The notes: generated from the sequence alone by a model not told the origin. A stretch of 64,000 nt of DNA from Berberis thunbergii (GCA_003290165.1 QNQO01005797.1:372001-436000); one strand, 5' to 3'. Positions 34,040 through 45,975 are shown, counted from the first letter of the stretch. Program-made: numbers and translations.

Positions 34040-35322
34040 CTGCATACAAAGCTTAATAATCTTAGAAAGGCTCTAAACAAAGAAGTATACTTTGAACAAT
34101 AACAAAAAACAACTCAATAAATATTGACAGAAGGAAATGTCACTCATTGTAGCTTTCATATTGATAACAAAACAAAATAAGTTGTATAAAACTATAACAA
34201 ATTTTTTTGTCTCTCATTGTAAAGCTAGATAGAACTTGGCTTTGTGCTACGTTAAAATGCCCAACAAGCTCCCTTGATGTATTTAACATGTTCTATATCA
34301 TTGGATATGTGGTTCAGCAAATAAGTGCAAATAATCATAAACTTTGCATAATTGCATCCCAATAACAGAAACAAGTGAAATGAAGATGAAAGTCGGATTC
34401 ATGAATCAAAACATAAAAATGATGCAAGTCTTCTATACGAAACTTATTGATGACAAATAAGAGAAATGTATTTCTATCCCAGTTTCCTCAACAAGTGACA
34501 ACTGGTTTGTTTCCAATAAAAGGATCAGTTTTTCTCTTTGGGTCAGTAGAGCAGTATTATACAAAATAAATTGTAGAAAATGACATACAATCTTCTCTAA
34601 ATAATATGCCATACCAGATACAAATATCTTCATAACAAGCATGTCTTGCATATGCCCCAAGTAATTATCAAGCTATACTGTTTGATTGGCAGACACTTTT
34701 TTTTATCAAATCCCAAATGGAAGAACAAGCTCAGTCTTTGAAGTGTTCAAGATTTTCTCAGAAACATCAGTAAGTAATTCATCTGTGTTTTAGAATTCAC
34801 AACAAAACATACAATTAAAACTGAGATTTAAAGAGCAATGTATATAACATCCTGCCAAGGGTGCCTAGGCGTTTCCCAGCGTAACAGGTCCTCAGGTTTT
34901 TTCAGATTTCGTTGAATTTTGAATATTGAGTCTCATACATATAGAAGTATTTAACTACATTCACAACTTTATTTGGAAGAGGAGAAGTTCAATTACTACA
35001 TAGTAAAGCACATATAGGATTAATCAGAAATTAACGAAAGAGATTGAATGAATGATGCATTAAAGAGTTTTGGATGAGTCCGAATGCCATAAAACAATGT
35101 AAAATAGTTGTTGAGTTATTGAGGTTTAGAGTGCAAACACGGAGGTTTGAGTGAGTTTAAGATTTATAGAAGGGGGGCGTGTCTGGCGCCTGACAGACTA
35201 GGTTACTCACGGAGACCTTGGCATATGCCCCTAGGCAAGATCCAAGGAAACCTGGGGAGTATGGCCATACAAGAGGGCTACCAAATGCAGAGTTCAGCTA
35301 GTCAAGCAAAAATAAACAGTAC

Positions 35323-37307
35323 CTGGGCATTTTCCACACAAACAAACTCTTTGTAGCAGGCTTCCATGGTCAGGTGTGGGTTCCATAAAACAGCATCTGA
35401 CCAACTGCATGAGCAAGGAGGCTACTATCTAGAGCATACCAAAATATCATAAATTAAAGAAAAATCAAATTTGAAGTTGAGGATCCAGTTCACGCACTTT
35501 GTATTCTTGATGGATATTATATCACCCAACCCATTGTCTAGGTGTATTTCATTGGGGGCATTGAGATAAATGCAGTCCACAAATCCAGGAAAAGAGACGC
35601 TGTCCCTGAATTCCAAATATCTAGTTAGAGTGTATATATGACACTAATGTTTTAGTGTGTTTGAGATTAATCTTGAATAGTGTGAACAAGGATCCGTTAT
35701 TTGTAAGATATATTGGAGAAAGGAAGCCCCTTGAACGTGAGACTGTTCTTATGAAAGAAATCTCATCGTTGATGTGGAAATTCAAAGGCGATTTATTGAG
35801 ACAAATTACGATAAAGATGGAACAAACCTCTCCTCTTTACCCTCCAATGGATTAACCGGGTCTGGATCCTTGTTCAGTGTTTTGCATCCTTTCAAACCTT
35901 TCACCAATGCCCCTGCACTAGAAGCCTGTATAATAACAACTAAGATAAGCTTCATACACAATATCTAATGTATCAAAATGCCACAAATCAAATGGGTCAG
36001 ATTCAGGGGATTAACGGGACTAAATACAATGAAATTAGGATTCTTACACGAAAGTAAGAATGCAATGCACTATTAAAAGAGAAGGGTTTGTTGTCAGTAT
36101 TGGATATTGTTAAGACAGTCGAAAAGCTCTTTGACTTCAGAGTAATCTGCAAGGAGTAACAAAAAATAAACAGAAGGTTTGGATTCAGAATATTAATAAC
36201 GACAAAAAGAATGAGAGACAGTAAATTACATCTAAAATATTAAATACTTGACCTTGAATAAAGCTTGGAAGCTGAAGTCCCACATAGCACGGATGTAAGG
36301 ACTGTCTGTCAGCTCTAGAGTTATAGTAGGATCTCCTTCCACATTTTCAGAATCAGCAACAGACCAGTTCGAGTTCCTAGCAAATCCATGCTGCAAAAGA
36401 GGGTGGATTTGACGAAGATAAATTTAGGAACAAGAAACAAGGCTGTTTTTTGAAAAAAAAAATTGTAAGCATAAACTGTAGAGTTTGCAAAGTAGATCGG
36501 CAAGAAGATCCATCAATGCACATACATATTCAAAATGTAAAATATCTATAAACCGAAGGCCATTAAGTGTTAATTAACTAGGTTATAGTGTTGGTTATGT
36601 GCTAGTCAGTAATCATGCATCTATTAACTAGCGAGAATAGAAGTACAATGATACTTCAAAAGCAAGGTCATATGAAGATCAGTAGAAACATTACAAGAGA
36701 CTGGAAAAAATAATACAAAACCAACCATACCTGTTGGATTGCACCAGGTCCAAACTGTGGGAAACAATGTGGGACTCCTCCACTAATTCACAATTAGAAA
36801 TGAAGTTAGTATCATTCGTAACCATCTAGGGGCTTAAGAAATAATATTAGCAAAACTCAAAGAAAATAAGTTGAGGTCATGCGAGGGCTAAAGCAAATAA
36901 CCTGATGGGTTTCTGCCCATTAAATACGGCGTCCGGACGAACATAAAGCAAGTCCTTCCCACTTGGAACTTTCCATGATGTAATGCACCCTCCAAATAAG
37001 TAAATCTCTGCCTCACTGGACACAAATGATGTGATCAACACTCCAAGTTTTTAGCATTATCACTATTAATTGTGTGAACGAAACAAATGCATGAAAAGTT
37101 TGAAACTATTTCATTCGAATTGAAAGGTAAGACTCCAATGTGGTTGATCAAGAAATTCACAAAACCCATCATTACTTGAACAAATTGAAGGTAAAGAATG
37201 TAAATTCAATACCTTCCACCGGTAGAATTCAAAACTACTTAGGGCAAGCTCCCAAGCCCTTCAGTGAGTTTGATTCCTTGAGCAGTCTTGGTGTTCGAAC
37301 TCAAACT
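35323..37307 (-). pseudogene. Captured, nearly complete glucose-6-phosphate 1-epimerase gene with a nonsense codon
   Basis: Eight exons can be followed from right to left: GIKLTEGLGSLP-stop-VVLNSTGG (about 37212-37307); EAEIYLFGGCITSWKVPSGK and LLYVRPDAVFNGQKPI (36900-37019); GGVPHCFPQFGPGAIQQ; HGFARNSNWSVADSENVEGD to MWDFSFQALFK; ITLKSKSFSTVLTISNTDNK; GALVKGLKGCKTLNKDPDP; DSVSFPGFVDCIYLNAPNEI; and NWSDAVLWNPHLTMEACYKE (35323 onward). This is the aldose/glucose-6-phosphate 1-epimerase fold family. Most splice sites are intact and phases match across several junctions. A TAA (plus-strand 37239-37241) sits where Lys is expected in the first exon, and the last exon is missing. It is the most complete captured gene in the window. 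Confidence 0.92.
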
Positions 37308-37769
37308 GGCAAATGTCACCACATTTTTTCTGAATTACAAAACCAATAGATCATTTAGCCAAACCCCATTATAGTAAACATATCAAAAAGACAAAAAATT
37401 ACAACTTTTAATCGAAATCGCATTGAATTACTCTAGATTAAAGAAATGCCAATAGTAACTTGATTGAATTTAAATAGAGAGAAGAGGGTTTGGTCACCTT
37501 ATGCGTCGTGGGCGATTGAAGGATGAGAGGTTTAGAGTCAAAGTAAAACCTTCAATGGGGGTGTAAAACCAGGCTTCATCATCAACAATCTTCTTTGGGA
37601 GCGGAGAAATTGATCCATTCGGGGGAAATTGATCCATTCGGAGAAATCTTCTTCTTCTCCTCTTCAGAAATCGAGTTGGAGAAAAGAAGAAAGTGAGTTC
37701 TAGGGTTTGCTTTGCTGAAAGAAGAAAAAAAATAAGAAGAAGAGATCAACAAAGATATCTAAAGAATAA

Positions 37770-38036
37770 GGAGATCTAAAGAAGAAGAAGGAGATCTTAC
37801 CTTCTTTTTTTTTTCTTCTTCTTCTTCTATCATCCTCTCCTTCATTCGTCCTTCTTCTTCTCTGCTTCGAGAGTCTGTTTCGTCCCTGCTTCTTCTTCTA
37901 TCGTCCTCTCCTTCTTTCGTCCTTTTTCTTCCCTGTTTCGTCCTTCTTCTTCTTCCCTGTTTCATCCTTCTTCTTCTTCTTCTCTGCTTCTCCTTCTTTC
38001 GTCCTTCTTCTTCTTTCGAGAATCTGTTTTTCATCA
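37770..38036. repeat. CTTCTT-rich simple-sequence tract
   Basis: Imperfect (CTT)n/(TTC)n with recurring TTCGTCC and TCCTCTCC words, lying just inside the 5' end of element B. The minus-strand ORF of Lys/Arg/Glu residues is a by-product of this composition. Confidence 0.85.
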
Positions 38037-38109
38037 AATTTTTTTGCCAAAGCGGGAAAATCTCCCTCCAAAGCGCGAAACCATTTTGGCCAAAGCGTGA
38101 AAGTAAAAA

Positions 38110-38296
38110 AAAATTTAGCTATGGTTTCAAACCATTGGCAGGTTTAGCCACGGTTTAAAACCGTAGCAACCCTTTTGGTGTAGTGTTTTTTTCCCACGGT
38201 TTTATTTTTAGCCACGATTTTTAGCCGTGGCAAATAAACCAACGGCTTAGAGCCGTGGCCACCTCTCCGTAGCTAAACAAGCCTTTTGGTGTAGTG
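38110..38296 (-). repeat. 5' subterminal region of CACTA element B with a duplicated TIR
   Basis: Palindromic units of the CCACGG...CCGTGG type occur again, fewer than at the 3' end. The terminus CCTTTTGGTGTAGTG occurs twice, at 38171-38185 and at 38282-38296. Only the outer copy is flanked by the CCT target duplication, so the inner one is an internal duplicate or the relic of a nested end. Confidence 0.85.
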
Positions 38297-38689
38297 CCTT
38301 GACGATTTTTTCTCTGTAATGTTCCTCATCTTTAAAGGAGAACTCTATTGGGTCTACATTTAAGCCTCGACCACGATTTATTCCCATAAGCCCTATTTGG
38401 GCTTTTATGACTGGATTCGCCATTTTTGGGCACTATGAAGTGATATGGTCTTGGAATATTTAATCTTTGTGATGGACAATCTTTTCCACTTGTATGGTTG
38501 TGATGACAGTCTTATTTGATGTATCATCAACTACTCCCCTCTTAGTTAGTGACGTGGCCACTAACTCGATGATAGTTGGACTTTCAATTTCATCATTGTA
38601 TTGCATTTAATGTTGTTAGCAGCTTTTGGTGAGGTTGGTAGCCTTCCTTCTCGTTCATTCGTTCGTTTCTGCGTGTATTTTGGAATTTC
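38297..38689 (+). other. Flank of CACTA element B, upstream of a gypsy-type ORF
   Basis: No recognised domain. Probably untranslated leader or LTR sequence of the gypsy-type element whose coding starts downstream. Confidence 0.3.
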
Positions 38690-38853
38690 GTGCAACCATC
38701 ATATCTCGCACGCCATCCTATGAGCACTCTCTTTGTTTCTCGGCTCTATAATAGGGGACGTGATAGATTTGTTTATATTTTTACACTATCTTTGAAATTA
38801 GGGTTTATTCTTCTTCCTTCTTCTTTGTTCTCCTCGTTCTTTCATTCCTTTTC

Positions 38854-39550
38854 AATGTCTACCAACAATATACTAGATGGAAAGGCGCTTAGTGTTTGTG
38901 AGGCGTTCTTTCCACCCAAGAAGGCTTCGCAAGCGACGTTAGACAGTGTTCTTTTCAACTACTCTCTGCCATCTGGCCTCGAGATAGTTCTGTCTAGGCA
39001 GAACGATAGTCCTTGTCGTCCAAGCATTGGTTATATTGCACTTGACCCGTGTATGTTCCAGTCTGGCCTTCAATTTCCAGTCCCAGAGATATTTTGGGAC
39101 TATTTAGATTTTTTGGGCATTCCTTCTGCTCAAATGGATCCTAATGGCTGGAGGGTGATGGTTTCTACTTATGTGAGAGTTGTTCTTGCTGGCATTTCCT
39201 TGACTGTTAGGGTTCTTCAATCGGTGGTTGGTCTTGTGGTGACCAAGAATATTTGCTTCCTCCACTTTCCTGTATGTTTTGGGAAACTTAACAATGGCAT
39301 CATGGACTGGTCGAGGTTTTGGTTTTATGCTTCTGGCAATTTCCATCATTTCAACCTGCAAGGTCGTCAGTTTATGCGGTCGTTCCGAGTCCCTAACAAA
39401 TCGAAGGATCTACAATTGTATATGGAAGAACAAATGCCTATGGTTGCTATGGAGTCGTTCCTTGTTGAGGACGTTGTGGAAACTATGGAAGAATCTGCAA
39501 TTGTCTATGGAAGCAACACACTTTTGCAATCTAGATTGCCAAGCTACAAC
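38854..39550 (+). pseudogene. Gypsy-type plant retrotransposon N-terminal protein, truncated
   Basis: The frame is open from 38690, but MSTNNILDGKALSVCEAFFP at 38854 is the more natural start after a Ser/Phe-rich leader. PCRPSIGYIALDPCMFQSGL, PEIFWDYLDFLGIPSAQMDP and NGWRVMVSTYVRVVLAG match the pattern of the 'putative gypsy type transposon' N-terminal domain of plant Ty3/gypsy elements. The match is lost before the frame runs into sequence that, on the other strand, is copia RNase H. The last residues of the frame are therefore from a different element. Confidence 0.65.
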
Positions 39551-40570
39551 TCCCCTACAAAAGTGAAAATATAACCTGAAGTCGACCTTTTCTTGTCTAA
39601 ATCACTTGCAAAGTCTGCATCTGTGTACCCTTCTAACACAGCTCCTGAATTACCAAATCTTAAACAAAGCTTTGAAGTGCCTTTCAAATATCTCATAATC
39701 CATTTAACTGCAGCCCAATGTTCTTTTCCTGGATTTTCTGAATGCCTACTCACAACACTGACTGCTTGAGCAATATCTGGTCTTGTACAAACCATACATA
39801 CATCAAACACCCTACAGCAGAGGAGTGTGGAATACTTGACATATACTTCTTTTCTTCATCAGTACGAGGAGATAACTTGGCACTTAACTTGAAGTGATTA
39901 GAAAGTGGAGTACTCACGCGCTTAACATCATTCATGTTGAACCTTTCAAATACTTTTTCAACTAACTTTTCATGTGACAACCACAACTTCTTAATTTTTC
40001 TGTCACGTGTAATCTTCATCCCTAGGATGTGTTGAGCTGGCCCCAAGTTTTTCATATCAAAAGAGCTAAACAAATTTTTTTCTACTTGTCAATCATATCA
40101 ACATATTTTCCAACAATTAGCATATCATCAACATAAATCAAGAGAATAATGAAGCTATCAGACGAAAAATATCTGGCATAAACACAATGGTCTAGAAGTG
40201 TTCTCTTCTAGCCGTGCCCTACCATAAAGAAGTCAAACTTTTTATACCACTGTCTCGGAGCCTGTCTCAATTCATAAAGGCTTTTCTTCAATCTGCAAAC
40301 CATATGTTCTTTCCCTTTCACTTCAAAACCCTCTGGTTGTGTCATGTAAATTTCTTCATGCAAATCCCCATGAAGAAATGCAATTTTAATATCTAACTGC
40401 TCAATCTCAAGATCCACGCTAGCTGCAAGACTTAACACCACTATAATGGATGTCATCTTCACCACGGGTGAGAATATCTCATCAAAATTTATCCCCTTCT
40501 TTTGCGCAAAGCCTTTTACCACTAACTGAGCTTTGTGCTTCACATTCTTTCCATCACCATCCTTTTTCAA
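39551..40570 (-). pseudogene. Copia reverse transcriptase and truncated RNase H
   Basis: Frame 40208-40570 reads KHKAQLVVKGFAQKKGINFD, EIFSPVVKMTSI, LDIKIAFLHGDLHEEIYMTQ and KSLYELRQAPRQWYKKFDFF. Frames 39750-40073 and 39544-39810 continue with KNLGPAQHILGMKITRDRK, RPDIAQAVSVVSRHSENPGK, MRYLKGTSKL and GYTDADFASDLDKKRSTSGY. The stretch between 40080 and 40205 should hold the YVDD box but is out of frame. The wording is closest to Tnt1-94-type copia. Confidence 0.9.
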
Positions 40571-41252
40571 TTTCTACACCCATTGTTTCTTCAAAGGTTT
40601 TCTACTTTTTGAAATCTCACAACTAAATCATAAGTACCATTCTTATGCAAGGAACTCATGTCTTTTTGCATAGCTTTCATCCAACTATCTTTATCTTTAT
40701 GATCTAGTACTTTTTGAAAATTTTGTGGTTCACCTTCTTCTATAAGGAAAACATACTCATCATTGGGACACCTCTTTGAAGGTTGGCGCTATCTGGTAGA
40801 CCTTCTTAATTAAGACTCTACTATTTCTTGCTGAAGGGTTGCTCTTCATGTGCAGTTTCATCTGTTTCTACATGATCATTATTAACAACTTCATTTTCTG
40901 GCATATGGTCACTAACTATATCATCTGGCACCTCTCCCCCATTTTCAACATGCGACAAAGGAGGAAGAAATGGTGTAAGATCTGCTACCTCATTATTTAT
41001 CTGCTTGGGCTTTTCAATTTTCTCAAAATCTGCAATGGTATGATCTTCATAAAATACCACATCTCTATGCTTCAAATAATTCTTTTATTCTCAGGATCCC
41101 ATAATCTGTAGCCAAACTACTCATCTCCATAACCAATGAAAATACATTGGAGATGTCTTCTCATCAAGCTTTAATCTCTTCTCATTTGGTATATGAACAA
41201 ATGTTTTACAGCCAAATACCTTCATATGAGAGTATGAACTATCTTTCCCTCT

Positions 41253-41731
41253 CTACACTCTTTCTGAAATGTCACCATCTAAAGGAAATGAATGAAACCT
41301 ATTGATGAGACAACAAGTTGTACTAGCAGCTTCAGACCAGAACTCTTTTGGCAATTTAGCCATGCGAAACATGAATCTCACATTTTCTACAATAGTCCGG
41401 TTCATTATTTCTGCTACCCCCATTATGCTGTGGAGTGCCAGAAACTGTCTTTTTATGTCGTATACCAAGCTTACTACAATAAGCTTTAAATTCTTTTGAT
41501 GTGTACTCGCCACCATTATCACTGCGGAGAGACTTCAAAACTCTACCTGTTTTCTCTTTCAACCTTGGCATGAAATTGTTGGAATAGCTGAAAAACCTGG
41601 TCCTTAGATCTGAGAAAATATATCCACACCTTTCTTGATGCATCATCAATAAATGTCAAGAAATATCTACTACCACCAAGGGAATCTACTTCAATGGGAC
41701 CACAAACATCAGTGTAAATCAAATCTAACAA
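41253..41731 (-). pseudogene. Copia integrase core (frameshifted)
   Basis: LDLIYTDVCGPIEVDSLGGS, RYFLTFIDDASRKVWIYFLR (first catalytic Asp residues), GRVLKSLRSDNGGEYTSKEF (second Asp) and the GTPQHNG region with a frameshift at the catalytic Glu segment (family pattern QQNGVAER). Typical of Tnt1-like elements, on the minus strand, inactive. Confidence 0.9.
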
Positions 41732-42141
41732 ACCATATATTTTTTATGATCTACGGAATGCAACTCTATGATGTTTACCAAATAAACAATAATCACAGGG
41801 ATTAAGAAGAATACCTTTTAAGGAGGGAATTAATTTCTTCTTTTCTAAGAGTTGCATACCTTCTCACTCATGTGTGCAAGTCGCCTATGCCATAAGTTTG
41901 TAGAAGAACCATCTTCAACTGCATTCAAATCAGTCTTACACAATTTTACCTGAGTCTTGTATAGTGTGCAACACGTCTTACCCTTTGTCACAACAAGTGC
42001 ACCTTTGGTAAGCTAACATGCATCATTACCAAAATAATTAATATACCCTTGTTTATCCAAAACAAGTCCAGAAATCAAGTTCAGACAAAGATCAGGAACA
42101 TGACGTACATCTTTCAAAGTCAACGAGCACCCCGTATTAGT

Positions 42142-42470
42142 CTAGACACACACATCACCTATTCCCACTATTTTAGAGTTGCTAGCGTTACCCATTTTCA
42201 CACTGCCAAAATCTCCTGCTCTATAAGTAGTGAAATAGTCTTTCCTTGGGGTTGCATGATAAGATGCACCAATGTCAATAATCCATTCACTTCCTTCATT
42301 TGTAACATGCAAACATTCACCTTCGCTATACAAACTGCCACGGGTTCATCAGTAACAGCAACTGTAGCTTCTTTACTATCATCATTCTTTACTTTTCGCT
42401 CTTTCAAATCTCTTTTGTAACTATAACATGTTTTTCTGAAATGGCATGGGTTTACCACAATAATCACACT
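42142..42470 (-). pseudogene. Copia protease-like segment
   Basis: GSEWIIDIGASYHATPRKDY and VKMGNASNSKIVGIGDVCV correspond to the retropepsin region. The catalytic Asp-Ser-Gly triad reads Asp-Ile-Gly, so the active-site Ser is changed. A zinc-knuckle remnant (CDYCGKP...) lies just upstream on the minus strand near 42440-42480. Confidence 0.8.
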
Positions 42471-42639
42471 TAAAACTTCTATCTCTTGACTTTGATCTCC
42501 CCTCTTGACTTATCACGGTTCTTATCATAACCATGATCTTTCTTATATTTTTCTCTCCCCAGTTTCAGTCACAAGTGCTTGGGATTGATCAGTACTGGCA
42601 GACTTTCTTCTAGTCTCTTCATTATATAAAACTACCGGT

Positions 42640-43268
42640 AACCAACTCCATAAAATGAGACACCAATATTTACGTGGAAAACCCTTAAATGTGAATGAAA
42701 AAACTACGGGGCAAATCCGAGAGAATCCACTAATCAAATAAAAAGAAGTACAATAACTTCTCAAGTTTTTTGCCCAAAGGTTGAGTAATACAAGGAGTAA
42801 ATAACACGGGTTACCTCACAACGAATTAACCCAAAAGCTCCTTCAACTTCTTATACCAAATCAATTGACAAAATTAAGTCGATATCGCAGCCACGCTTCA
42901 CACTTAGTTGCACAAAATCGTGCCCAAAGAATCAGACACAAAGTCACTGTCCATGCGCACACAGCCGCACCAAAACACCAAAGAGAATACTATGTTCTTT
43001 GTTGCTTATTCACGCAACAACTTCTCTGAAAACACTATGAATAAAACTCTGTTTTATGCACCTATTTATACTTGTTTGCAGTCACCCAACACCGCTCAAA
43101 TAGAACTTTGTTTCTATTTAATTAACCAGTTGTCACTCATTCCTTATTCAAAACAAAAACTCTATTTTTGTTTCTTATTGAAGACATTTTTCCTTGTTTA
43201 ACCAAACTTTAAATTATGTTTGATTAATTACCAAAGTTGGATCCATCCTAATGGGGTGGACCTCAACA
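42640..43268 (-). repeat. 5' LTR of the Tnt1-like copia (approximate)
   Basis: Starts on the minus strand TGTTGAGGTCCACCCC at 43268. It has a TATA box (TATAAATAGGTGC, about 43060-43072) and the block near 42660-42700 (TTTACGTGGAAAACCC) frequent in plant copia LTRs. The inner edge and primer site were not resolved. Confidence 0.6.
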
Positions 43269-43978
43269 CAGAAATGTTGTTACTAATCAGGTCCCAAATA
43301 TATTTTCACCTTTCTACGAAGAAAATTAGACAAATATTCCATTAAAGATTAACTGAAAACAATTAAAAAAAAACATAATTCTATTCCAACGTCTCGAGGG
43401 AGTGATGAATACTAAATAGGCAATAACACCAAAAAGACACTGACTAGAACTATAATAATCTCCTTGACAGTGACCAAACCAAGACTTCCAGTTGAAGTAT
43501 CTAAGTTCGTCAAGTCCCCAAATCCCCAAAGTTTCCTTCTTTTTATTTTTGTACACTGCTATAAGTGTTTGTAGTTGAAAACCAAGATGAAATATTGAAC
43601 TTTGATGGTTTCTTAAATGGGTGAAGCTGAGTTTGGGAATATTCGAAACATCTACTTTCGAGGTGTAAATCTAGCCTATCATCTAACTGCAGGCTCTGGA
43701 GATGCATTGCTGCTCCTGAAGCAAAATAGCCGAGTCGTCGAATTATTTGGCATGAAGAGCAGTGATGAGCTATTACGATGAAAAAGTTGTTTTTCTAACA
43801 TTAGAATTGGAATAAACACTGCAAAAAGAATCCCAAAAGACCTAGATTTTTCCACATCTCTCAACCCCATAACAGTAAAGAACACTCATCGTATGACCAT
43901 AAAAATTAAAGGGAAAGGAGAGAAAGGAAAAAGCACAGAACTTGAGGTTAAAAATGACTACACATTTTTGAGAGTTTA
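43269..43978. other. Spacer between two copia elements
   Basis: No recognised coding sequence. The last five bases, GTTTA (43974-43978), are the left target-site duplication of the next element. Confidence 0.45.
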
Positions 43979-44987
43979 TGTTGCAAATTTTGCTTTTTAA
44001 AAATAAAAACAAATGTGTGTTTACCTGGTTTTGAAACCCTGGACCTCTCTCTCTCATTTTGATCTTTGAATCACTCTCTATTTTATAGTCTTATATCTAC
44101 TATATATCTCTTTGAGGTAGAGTATATAAGAAGATAGTTAGACTTTGGGTTTGGACCCCTTGGGGTACTACCACTCTTTTATGAGGAGGGAGAGATAGAC
44201 CCTCGCGCCCGCCCGCTGCCGCCGTCCGTCCGTCCGTCTGGTCGGGTTGGGTCATTTAGAGAGCAAAAACATTTTGTTTGCTGAAATTTTATTTAAACGA
44301 AAAATAAATTTTTGAAGAGGGACTGAGTCTAAACGGTCTCTCTGAACCACGTTTTGGTTCCGCGATTTTTGGACTTAAATCCTGCCACCATATGCTCCAC
44401 AATTGATGTTGCCAATGAACCTAGTCTATTTTTTGTTTTTCGATTGTACGTTTTTCTACCTAGTAAATACCTATCTAGTTTAGAGTTTTTATAAAAAAGA
44501 AAAAAGAAGAGAAACACAAGAGCTTCTGAAAGTTTACAGTTTTTGAGCTTCTTTATTTTTACAAAAAAAAAGTCTTGCATCCTGTTCTTCGAAGTCGAAA
44601 CAGTTTTGCGAAAAGCAGTTCTTCGACATCAAAATAGTTTTGCGAAAAGCAGTTCTTCGACATCAAATCAGTTTTGTGAAAACAGTATCTGTTTGGTTTG
44701 CCAAGTTTCTGTTTGTTACTGATTTATTTTCTGGTGATTCTGAGCAAATAAGGGAGATTAAGGGTGATTTGTATACCGTTCATCTATTGTGCAATTTTTG
44801 AACGAGACATAGAAGATTCTGGGCTGTTTTATCCAGGGGACGGCGGGGCCTACAAAACTGCTTGCACAATTTTGGGCAGAGCCGCGAAACGTTTTAAAGA
44901 GAGCGATCTAGTCCGCGACTCAACCCAAGCAAAATTGGTACCATCGTTCCTTCTTTTATTTCGAATATTACAGCATATTTAACAACA
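43979..44987 (+). repeat. 5' LTR of the full-length copia
   Basis: 1009 bases. TATA-like TATATAAG near 44124. It contains three near-identical TTCGA(A/C)..GTTTTGCGAAAA-type units (44586-44670), also present in the 3' LTR. Confidence 0.95.
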
Positions 44988-45008
44988 ATTTTAAGACGAT
45001 TTTTCTAT

Positions 45009-45975
45009 GTCTGCCATGAATTCAATTACTGAAATTGCTGCAAAAGACCTTAATAGGCCCCTTTTCGTTTGAGGGCCAACACTTTAAAAGATGGAGACAA
45101 AAGATGTTGTTTTTTCTAACAACACAAAAGGTTGCATATGTTTGGTGATACTGAAAAACCAACAATGTCTGCTGAACTTACTGGAAACCCAAACTAAAGA
45201 ATTAGACCGTTGGATTGAAAATTGATTTTTTATGTAAAATTTTTATCCTGAATGGTCTATCTGGTGATCTTTATGATTATTACTGTTCTGAACAAACTTG
45301 CAAAAGATATTTGGGAAGCCCTTAGAAAGAAATATGACACTGAAGAGGCTGGCACAAAGAAATATGATGTCAGTCGCTATCTGAAATTTCAAAATGACTG
45401 ATGATTAAGTCTATGGAAATCCAATCACACAGAGCTTCAAAAGATTGCTCATGAAATTATATCTGAGGGAATGACTTTAGATGAGCAATTTCAAGTAGTT
45501 GTTGTGATCGACAAATTGCCCCCTAGCTGGAAAGATTTTAAGAATGTCCTTAGGCATAAAACTAAAGAGTTTTCCCTAGAAAACCTGATAACCCGACTTC
45601 GTATTGAGGAAGAAGCCAGGAAACAAGATCAGAAAGAGGAAGTTCTGATTATTTCAAACCATAAGAAGTTTACCCCTGTTTCTCTGAAACCCAATGGAAA
45701 GACAATGAAAAAATCAGAATAACAATAAAAACCGGAACCATCAGAATCAGAACCAGCAGAATCGGAACAATCAGACCCGCAACTATCAGAATCAGAATCC
45801 TCCGCGAAATCAGAATGGACAGAAACATCCCTCCAAGAATGATTCAGCACAATTCCTTTGCTACACCTGTGTGTAGGCCCGGACATATGGCCAGGAACTG
45901 TCGGAATGGATCTCGTCCTGCACCTCAGGCGAACCTAACCGAAGACCAACTTATTGCCATGATCTCTGAGATCAA
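45009..45975 (+). pseudogene. Copia gag with zinc knuckle (frameshifted)
   Basis: Starts MSAMNSITEIAAKDLNRPLF at 45009, then breaks. Further on, in changing frames, KRWRQKMLFFLTT-like sequence and MTLDEQFQVVVVIDKLPPSW (45471-45722) with NVLRHKTKEFSLENLITRLR are readable. A zinc-knuckle remnant, PGHMARNCRN, lies at about 45874-45903. These are the parts of a copia gag; at least three frameshifts or stops occur. Confidence 0.85.

Larger units (their letters stand above)
29727..38296 (-). mobile_element. Complete non-autonomous CACTA element B, 8570 bp, TSD CCT, carrying four host gene fragments
   Basis: Left end CACTACTCCAAAAA at 29727; right end CCTTTTGGTGTAGTG at 38296. The three bases outside each end are CCT (29724-29726 and 38297-38299), the 3-bp duplication expected of CACTA elements, so both ends are exact. 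The left end resembles the 3' ends of elements A and C, so the element reads right to left. It contains an epimerase gene copy, a DiT1 exon, four PBA1 exons and a ClpB3 piece, all on the minus strand, plus the CTGC module. I see no transposase domain, so it would need one in trans. Confidence 0.92.
39551..43268 (-). mobile_element. Tnt1-like Ty1/copia retrotransposon, 3' truncated and degenerate
   Basis: On the minus strand from the right: LTR-like sequence, gag/zinc remnants, protease-like motif, integrase, RT and the first part of RNase H. It stops at about 39551 in the middle of RNase H (TSGYIFTFVG), where the sequence changes to the gypsy-type ORF. There is no 3' LTR. Many frameshifts and stops are present. 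Confidence 0.87.

Noticed and set aside
34861..35230. GCCTAGGCG-type words inside element B as a second hAT-like MITE
   Set aside because: Only scattered short matches; no consistent terminal inverted repeat or target duplication could be drawn.
37759..38037. Lys/Arg/Glu-rich minus-strand ORF resembling a nuclear protein
   Set aside because: Encoded by a (CTT)n-type tract; no non-repetitive sequence supports it.
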